A stretch of 64,000 bases of DNA from Brachyhypopomus gauderio (Eukaryota > Chordata > Actinopteri > Gymnotiformes > Hypopomidae). Below are positions 56,640 through 64,000 of this stretch, piece after piece (within the stretch, counting starts at the first letter, position 1; the number at the start of each line of letters is the position of its first letter). A program made the position numbers and the translations under genes. The stretch is taken from positions 22,537,316 to 22,601,315 of the forward strand of contig NC_135219.1 in assembly GCF_052324685.1 (NCBI RefSeq), given 5' to 3'. The notes under the pieces are model-generated. The model was not told where the DNA came from and did no database searches. It saw nothing but the letters and a program-made list of their open reading frames with translations.

Positions 56640-57708
56640 GAGCTGCAAGCCAGACCTCCAGACCAAAATAAAGCCCAACATGGATTCTACTTGAAGATGG
56701 AGATGTTTGTGTATTTCTTACTGTGCCTGCACTTTAAATGAAAGAGAGAGGAAGAAAGTCAAACGTTTTTAACATTTTGAATTAGCAGAAAGCTAAATCC
56801 TTAAACTCAGAAGTCCTTTTAAATAAGGAGCACAGATTTTAGCGAATCACATCAGGTTTAACATGCCTAGGAGCTCTGCTCTTTTTGCATTTTGAAATAC
56901 TAACACTTATCATGATAACTGTTGTCATGGTGACTATAGATATATATTGTTCTATGATTGTTATTTTCTGTTGACATATCCTGAGGTAACTGTGCAGAAT
57001 GTAATTTATCACATGCACAAGGAACAAGGATCTATAGTCTTTTTGTTGTTTGGTATGTGTAATGTGACTTTTCAATGAGGAGTCTTAAAAAATGAAAAAG
57101 CTACGACTCACAAAATTACTTTTGTATTCTATAGCCAGGGCTTAATTTGAGCCGGATCCTGCCGGAACAGGATCCAGGAACTCTCATTTTGAAGGGTGCG
57201 TTCTGGGAACTGTCTGCCTTGATCCAGTAACTTTCAAGCCTACTAATTATAAGTTATGAAGAAATCTGTATGCACTTCTGCACTTAAACACTTATAAAAC
57301 ACATGTAAATAATTTAAAAGTAATTTATATATACAAATTGGCTTGTTATTTTAACATTTGTGTGCCTAAGCGTTTTGTGATCCGGTGACATTGTAATTTT
57401 GTTTTGCGATCCGGTGACATTGTTGGCCTCTGACCCCTTGTCTCATGCCGCTGTTTGCGTTCTGGCATCGTTTGATTTTCAAAGTAAGCACTGTGTATAG
57501 CTAATAAGTGTAATGGCACAGTATTAACTTAACTCATTCTAACTGTCAATAAAAGCTTGTTACTCATATGATTGCAATTATATTTCTGTATGTGCTAAAA
57601 ACAATTGACAAACACCTATAAAAACCAGAGGGCAGCAGATCATGTGAAAATATAATATTTGTGTCATTCTCAAAACTTTTGGCCATGACTGTAGACCAGG
57701 ATAATGAC

Positions 57709-58863
57709 TAGGCCTGTGTTGAAAAAATCGATTTTCCGATTCAGAATCGATTCGCATATGATGATCTGATTATCGATTCGTACGTCCAAAGATCGATTTT
57801 TTAGTGAACTTTTACCCCCGCCTCGTCACTGAATTCACGCAGGCGTGCTCGGTCTAACTAACTGTAAAACAACATGGCGACGGACAGTGACGGTAACGAC
57901 GATAGTCAAATCGGCAATCTAAAAACAGAAGGACAGTTTATCCAGTGTCAGTGACTATTTACATTTAGTCCATGTCACTGACAGTTTACCCAGTGTTTTT
58001 ACAGTTTAAAAAAGTTAAAATGCTCTTGTAATGTTGGGCGCAAGGCGATGGACGAGACAGAATCCTTTGCACTTTCCAAATCGTTACGTTTATTACATTT
58101 ACCGAAGCGCAGACAGCGCACATAAAACACGTTTACATAGAACATGTGTGACTCAAACAACGAGCACAGGACGCTGCGCGAACACACATTAAATAGACAA
58201 ACCACATAAACCCCACGTGATGACGAGACGAGTCACAGGTGAGGATTATCACAAGACGCACCCGCACCCACGGAGATACGCAGACGAGTAGACGCAGACA
58301 ACGTTAACACACGCCCAACAGGGAGGGGTCGGGGACCGTAACGTGACAGTTCTGTTATTATATTCTTACTTTAAAGAAAAATACACGTTTACATTTTATA
58401 CTTTCAGTTTATTAAGTGTGAGCACTTTTAAAATAAAAATGCATTTGGTAGCAACAGCTTTTGGGTGACTTCTTAATTATTTCAATCATAATAATAATGC
58501 ACTGGTTAGTGTCCCAGTAGGAGTCCACTGTTGCAGATATAGACACCTCAAAGATGTCCTCTGTTTATTGTCCTGGATTACCTTTCTTGAAGGTAGATTT
58601 ATGATTACCCTTTTCACCAGTCTTCCAGCCATCAGTAACTACCAACTACCAGTAACTATTTGCTGATTAATATTGATGACTAGTTTTAACATGTTGCTTC
58701 TGTACATAGTCAGGAAACAGCTCAAATAAATACATTTTTAATAACACTAAACCCCGAATTGGATCGAATCGATTAAATCGGATTAAATCGAAATAAATCG
58801 ATTCTTAATCTTCAGAATGGGAATCGGATCGATTCTTGAAATTTGAATCGATACCCAGCCCTA
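57709..58863. mobile_element. Non-autonomous hAT element, copy C
   Basis: Same 1,155-bp element as at 8,392 with the same ATAATGAC duplications (57701-57708 and 58864-58871). Identical position and length show it was inherited with the duplicated segment, not inserted twice. Confidence 0.85.
58027..58348 (-). mobile_element. Solo LTR nested in the hAT element (copy C)
   Basis: Same 322-bp LTR at the same position as in copy A, inherited through the duplication. No coding part. Confidence 0.6.
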
Positions 58864-59971
58864 ATAATGACACTACAGAATTTCTTCACAGAGCCTCAGC
58901 CATGGGAGTCAAGAGCACACCACCTGAAACAAAATTCAAGACAAAATTAGTCCCGCCTGTATATTTACAAAGTACGGTGATAAAGCTATTGAATCAGTTT
59001 CTTTAACATCCTCCCCCCCCCCCCCCCATCAGACTCCACCATGTCAAGAGTAGAGGTGCACTTTTCTCGCCACAGACATTCAGAGCCCAGTGCAAAATCA
59101 TCACAGGAGGAAACCTTCAGACTCCAGATTCAAGACTTAGTCAATCACGTACCTCATCCCCAGGATGCATGGACGATGTCCCCTGAAAGAGAAAACAATT
59201 GTCTTAGATTAACAGTCATGGCCTTTTATTCTGAATTGGTCTTATGCTTGTTTCCCGTGTTAGACATCTGTGACCACTGAATTCTGTAACCAGAGACCAC
59301 CATGCATGTGTCGTCAAGAAATAAGGTAGGGTCAAATCCTGTTAACTGCACATGGGTACTCAATCGTTGATTGTAGTTTATAAGGAAATTAAAGCTCATT
59401 TCAAAATGAATTATTTATTTAGTGTGTATTTCTTGATTAAGATATGTGCTTGTATATACTTAGATATTTGTTAATGACATATTTGGCATTCTTAGCGAGG
59501 AGCAAAGTAAATTTTTCATTGTATCTAAGGAAACCTGTTCCCTCTGTGCATATGACAAACTCTGAATTTGAAAAGATTAGGTAGGCCTAAATGACGTTCA
59601 TCACCGGTTAAGGATGCCCTCGCCGGAATACCGAAAGGGTTCGCCCTGAAATATTAATAATCCCCTCAGTCTCTGCCATGTCATTAGTAGAGACGCACTT
59701 TTGTCACAATGTACTTTTGGAGCCCAGTGCAAAACATCACGAGAAACTTTATTGGTATATGCACAGTAAAGAAACGTGTTGCTCTGTACAACGAAATAGT
59801 AATAAAGGATAAAATAAGCATGCAACATTATGATAAGTATTCATAAATGGAAATGTAAACGAAACAGAAATATAAACTGCTAAGAAGTTTATGTACATAC
59901 AGTCATTGTGCAGTAGCGAGCTACATTGCTTGTTGTCAGACTGGTATGAAAACCCAATAGACTCAGCACAC

Positions 59972-61485
59972 TTACAAATTGTCTAAACACACCTGGCACT
60001 GCCACATAATCTCCTTTCTGCATTTGCCACATGTGAACCTTTTACAAAAACCACAACGCTTAGTGGCACGGTTACTCTTGCAGCCACACTTAACCTGGCA
60101 CAATGCCCTTTTCCCTGTGTCAGGTGTGGGTTGTTGCTGCTGAAACTCTACCTTGGACACCTCCTTGGCTTCCATATGAGACTGTGCAAGTTCTGTTGCA
60201 AGCTTCACCAAGAACTCGGACCGTCTCTCTTTTACCCCAGTGCATGCTTGAAAAAGCACATGTGCATTCAGGCATGAAATGTCAATCATGTTATAAAACA
60301 CAGCGACTGGCCAACGCCGTGTTCCTGAACGTACACTGTACTTTCGCACCATCTGGTCCATGACATCCACACCACATTTTAGGCTGTTGTAGTCTGTGAT
60401 TGTGTTTGGCTTTTTTTTTCGGGTGTCTCCAATCTCCACCGTACTGTGCATGCTACTGAGGATGCAGACAGTCTTTTTCCGTCTGGGCGCGTAAACGGTC
60501 AGCGTGGCACCAGAGGTTGAAAACACCTGTGTACTAAATTCCTCACGGCCCAAATTCTTTTTGACAGAGTCTGGAAGCTCACGACGAATCTTGTTTACTG
60601 TGCCAAGGAGGGTGGTCTTCCGGCCCAGCAACTGCCTTGCTAGTGACAGTGAGGTGAAAAAATTGTCTGTGGTAACAGTTCTTCCTTGGTCCATAAATGG
60701 TTCCATAAGCTTCATCACCACATTTTCCGATAGTCTTTCCCCCACGGGACGACTGGAGTCTTTGCCAAGATATGGGATGATGTTGCATACATACTTGGAT
60801 TTCAGGTCACATGCCACCCAGAACTTTATCCCAAACTTGTCGGGTTTTGTTGCAATGTACTGAAGAAAAGAGCAACGGGTCTTAGTTGGAAAAAGTTGCT
60901 CATCTATGGTGATATGCCTTCCTGGGTTGTAACAAGTGATGCAATTGGCAGCGAAAGACCCCCAAACATTAGAGATTGCAGCAAACCGGTCAGTTGCAGC
61001 TCGTTCACTGCGTGTGTACTTGTCGTCAAAGTGAAGGTGCTGCATGATGTCCTGGAAGCGGTTTCGCGACATAATCTTGGTGATTAAGGGCACTCCCAGT
61101 GTTGTAGACCATGAGTCATGCACCGCTGGAAGGCGCACAACACCTCGCAGGATGAGGATTGCAATGAACGCCTTTAGCTCAGCGAGGGACATGAACCAGT
61201 TTTCTTGCTGTGTCTGGCGTGCATGCTGGACAGTCCACCCCTGTATGATCCGAAGCATTTCAATAGAAACGAAACAGAGGAAACTCTGTAAGCGACTCGA
61301 TTCTTTCCGTAGGGCAAACGCAGTTGGCTCTCCATTCGTGGTATTGCATTTACTTGGGCTTGGATGCACTCCATCATGTCTTCCGATCTGTTCTTCATGC
61401 CACACTGTGCCGTCTTTTGCAGTCTCTGTCAGCCGCCCGTGTGTCTCCACGCGACCCCTCTTTACTGGTGATGAAGTCTCCTCAT
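59972..61485 (-). CDS. piggyBac-type transposase, exon 2 only (copy C)
   Basis: Nearly identical to copy A; I see only two residue differences (Gly/Asp in the N-terminal region and Glu/Gly in TTL-VPLI). It is open throughout, with the DDD motifs and cysteine-rich tail intact. As in copy A, the first exon is missing and the sequence past the microsatellite goes into the BED-finger fragment. No TTAA-flanked terminal repeats could be placed with confidence in any copy. Confidence 0.9.
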
Positions 61486-62745
61486 CTACAGGACCATATG
61501 TTTGAGATTTGATTAGTGAAAGGTTGAAATAATGTGAAATTGACAAACATAATATTTGAAACATAGCCGGCGATTGGCGGGTTCACACACAAATAGGCAT
61601 TCTGGCCTTAATGGGGCCATAAATAAATTAATGTGTGCACAAAAAGATTCAATTGAGGCACTAAAGGCCCAAAACGATCAAAATGTGTATTGGGAAATTG
61701 AGTCAGATCAAAGAACTAAATCACATGCTGAGATCAGCAGTGTGTGTGTGTGTGTATGGGGTCTTATGTATGTACTATTCAGTCAGTTCCAGTATTTGGC
61801 CAGTAAATGGAGCCCATGTAATACCATACTGATATTACAGTAATGAAATAAGACATTTTAGTGAAATAAAAGGTTCATTTCTGGTCAAGCAGTGCACCTT
61901 TTGTTATGAGATCTAATTGCAAAGTTATTTATCTCATTGATCTGACTCATACAAGACCCTTTATTTGTCTGTATTCTGCATAACAGGATTGCAGCATGAG
62001 TTTTTATGATTTCTTAGGTTTTTGGACAATGTAGCGATAGGCCAATTTGAACCAAACTTGGCATACCTGAAGGACCTCAGTCTATAAAAGGCTTTGAAAT
62101 TGGGAGTTGATCAACATGTTTATATGAATTATAGCAATATAGGTCATATATGGCCTCAATGATATAATGGGAAAATGGACCCACCTGAAAATAAAAAAAA
62201 ATCCAACAATTTTTAAAAATAGTTTACCTACAGTGTCTACAGATTATGCCCATGCCACTCTTGCCATCATTGGATCAAATTCCTAGGACTAGTTAGAAAA
62301 GTGCTATTTTCAAACAATTGATGAATGTGACAAAACTACGCCTTTTTTAATAGGACTTGTAATTGCAAAGTTGTCAGGTGGACTGCAAGGAATCAAAAGA
62401 ATCAAGTTTCATTTTCCTAAGCAAAGATTTGGAAAAGTTATGCATGATTCACAAATAGTGCCACCTAGTGGCCAAATGTTTCAAAACTGCACAGTGTGAC
62501 AGTCCTGAGATGTGTGTGAACCCTAAATTGCAAAAATAGGTTTCCCCACACTACGTGTGTGAACCCCAATTATAATTCCAAAACATCTCAAGTATGCCAC
62601 CTTGGAAGTAATGTAGGATTGTTTTCACACAGCAATACGTGGCATATATATATATATATTTTTTTTTATTTAAAAAAAATAAAAAATTGAAAACTCGCGG
62701 GTTTAGTGTTGACAGTGGGAGCAAACCTGGAACAACAAATCAGAC

Positions 62746-63045
62746 ATGGATTTAACGAGAGAAGGCAGTCCTGCCAAAAAAGCTAAGCGTACGTGTAAGT
62801 ACCTTGACGAATGGGACAGGGAATTTACTTTCCTAAAGAGGAGCATGAAGGGGCATAGCTACTCATTCTGTAAGATATGTAGCTGTGATTTTAGTGCCTC
62901 TCATGGGGGAAGGAACGATGTCCGTCAGCACGAACAATCTGCCAAGCACGAACGCGGGCTAAAGGCACAGAAATATGCCCAGGAGATGTCCCCGTTTGTA
63001 TCTAGAAATACCACTAGAAAATTGAATTTTTTTATTCATTTGTAG
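62746..63045 (+). pseudogene. BED-finger-type fragment (copy C)
   Basis: Same 99-residue frame as at 13,425, inherited with the duplication. No downstream transposase domain lies before the window end. Confidence 0.6.
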
Positions 63046-64000
63046 TTCAAAACATAATTGGGGTGTTTATTCTTCACTTTTTGCCACTCCAAAGATGTTT
63101 TCGTCTCTCCTACAGCCTCGATTGCAGCTATATGTAAATAACCGATTATGCAAATTAGGCGATGACGTCATATACGTGAAATGTCCCGTATTTTTAAATA
63201 CAAAACTTGACAGGTATGTTGCGGTGTGTGTGTGCGCGGTGGCGACGTGCGGTGTGTGTGTGTGTGTGTGAGGGGAGGGGGGGTGACGTGGTGATTATCT
63301 GCTGGTCATCCGCATCTTCATCCCCTCCCCTGTGAGGCCAGCTCTGATTGGCTCTTGCTCAGACTCATCATCAGTGCTGGACCCCAGGAAGTGGGCGGTA
63401 GGTCATTTCCTGCACTGCCATGGCTGACGTGATGGACAGTGTTGCCAAGAAGTCCTGCTGAACTCTGGTTAAGGTCAGAGATCAGAAAGTCATTTCAGGT
63501 GGTTGTGGCAAACCAGTTAATAGAAATTATATTTATATTTCCAGATATAATTACATAATGGTAAACCAGCAGAATTAATAAGTATTAGGGGTGGGCATAG
63601 ATTAATTTTTTAAAATCTAGATTAAACTCACTGAAATCTTGAAATTAATCTAGATTAAAATTGCTCATTCAGAATATGTGTGCTACCCAAGTAATGACTA
63701 AAAGTCAGTCTTTGTTTTATTTATTTCTTGTAAAGTGTCCTTGAGTGTTGTGAAAGGCGCTTTTAAATAAAATGTATTATTATTATTATGATGTATACAA
63801 TGCTAATATCGGAATTAATTTAATATACACAAAGAAGCGGTTTGCTGCGAGATATTGTTAGGTTTCTCATTAAATGGCTTCAATAATATCTAAGTATAAT
63901 CATGCTCTGGAGCTCTGTTCACTGAATTCCAAACACATGTTCCCATGAAGCTCAGCCAATCAGAATGAGCGCTCCAGGTCCTTCACTAACTCCGCCCCTC
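63046..64000. other. Copy C flank to window end
   Basis: Matches 13,725-14,693, including the GT run at about 63,251-63,270. It stops about 10 bp before the position of the CABLES-like exon acceptor. No gene. Confidence 0.6.

Larger units (their letters stand above)
55012..64000 (+). repeat. Segmental duplication, copy C (runs off the window)
   Basis: Begins inside an intron next to a (TA)n microsatellite and a Tc1 tail. It is almost identical to A over about 9 kb, apart from a patch of about 50 bp near 55,160-55,207 and a telomere-repeat patch at 55,351-55,380. It ends at the window edge just before the position of the CABLES-like exon seen in A. Confidence 0.85.

Overview
The window is repeat-rich vertebrate DNA, most likely from a ray-finned fish and possibly an ostariophysan. 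The evidence is spliced genes with short exons and GT-AG introns, the typical fish L2/SINE tails, and fish-type piggyBac, hAT, Harbinger, ISL2EU and Tc1 elements. I see no bacterial genes, CRISPR array, rRNA or tRNA.

The backbone is one host locus on the + strand, a TOGARAM-family (crescerin/FAM179, probably togaram2) gene for a TOG-domain tubulin-binding protein of cilia. The main copy (B) runs from about 19,667 to 35,236. It has a proline-rich linker half, a TOG exon module that is tandemly duplicated (27,098-30,226 and 30,513-33,281), and a C-terminal TOG module. A 3'-part copy (A, 1-7,322) lies upstream and a shorter one (C, last two exons, 55,474-56,639) lies downstream, all in direct orientation with their shared 3' flank. 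Exon phases fit almost throughout, but each copy carries frame lesions. Some are shared by all copies and some are copy-specific, so the cluster looks like a decaying gene family unless the assembly is wrong.

Layout: 1-14,830 copy A, its 3' flank, a piggyBac, a BED-finger fragment and a CABLES-like terminal exon. 15,086-15,320 is a LINE L2 tail. 15,776-19,165 is a minus-strand ISL2EU half-element (SWIM + YqaJ gene). 19,660-35,236 is TOGARAM copy B with four nested non-autonomous elements and a SINE-like tail. 35,237-40,700 is the 3' flank and a two-exon piggyBac. 40,700-42,851 is diverged repeats. 42,852-46,763 is a Harbinger element with a transposase and a Myb-like gene. About 47,350-53,700 is a two-gene ISL2EU element (SWIM-YqaJ gene convergent with a THAP-DDE transposase), disrupted by a 1.5-kb foldback insertion. 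54,285-54,665 is a Tc1 tail followed by a (TA)n microsatellite. 55,012-64,000 is copy C with its flank, piggyBac and BED fragment.

Because the locus is multiplied, the window is a natural set of filled and empty insertion sites. Five non-autonomous elements with clear target-site duplications have an intact empty site in a paralogous copy. Other standout features are a chimeric exon built from two other exons of the same gene, a patch of telomere repeats replacing 7 bp in copy C, piggyBac copies whose defects are complementary between A/C and B, and the two-gene ISL2EU element. I found nothing that I can call a wholly new biological system. All calls come from reading the sequence and remembered family features; no database search was run.
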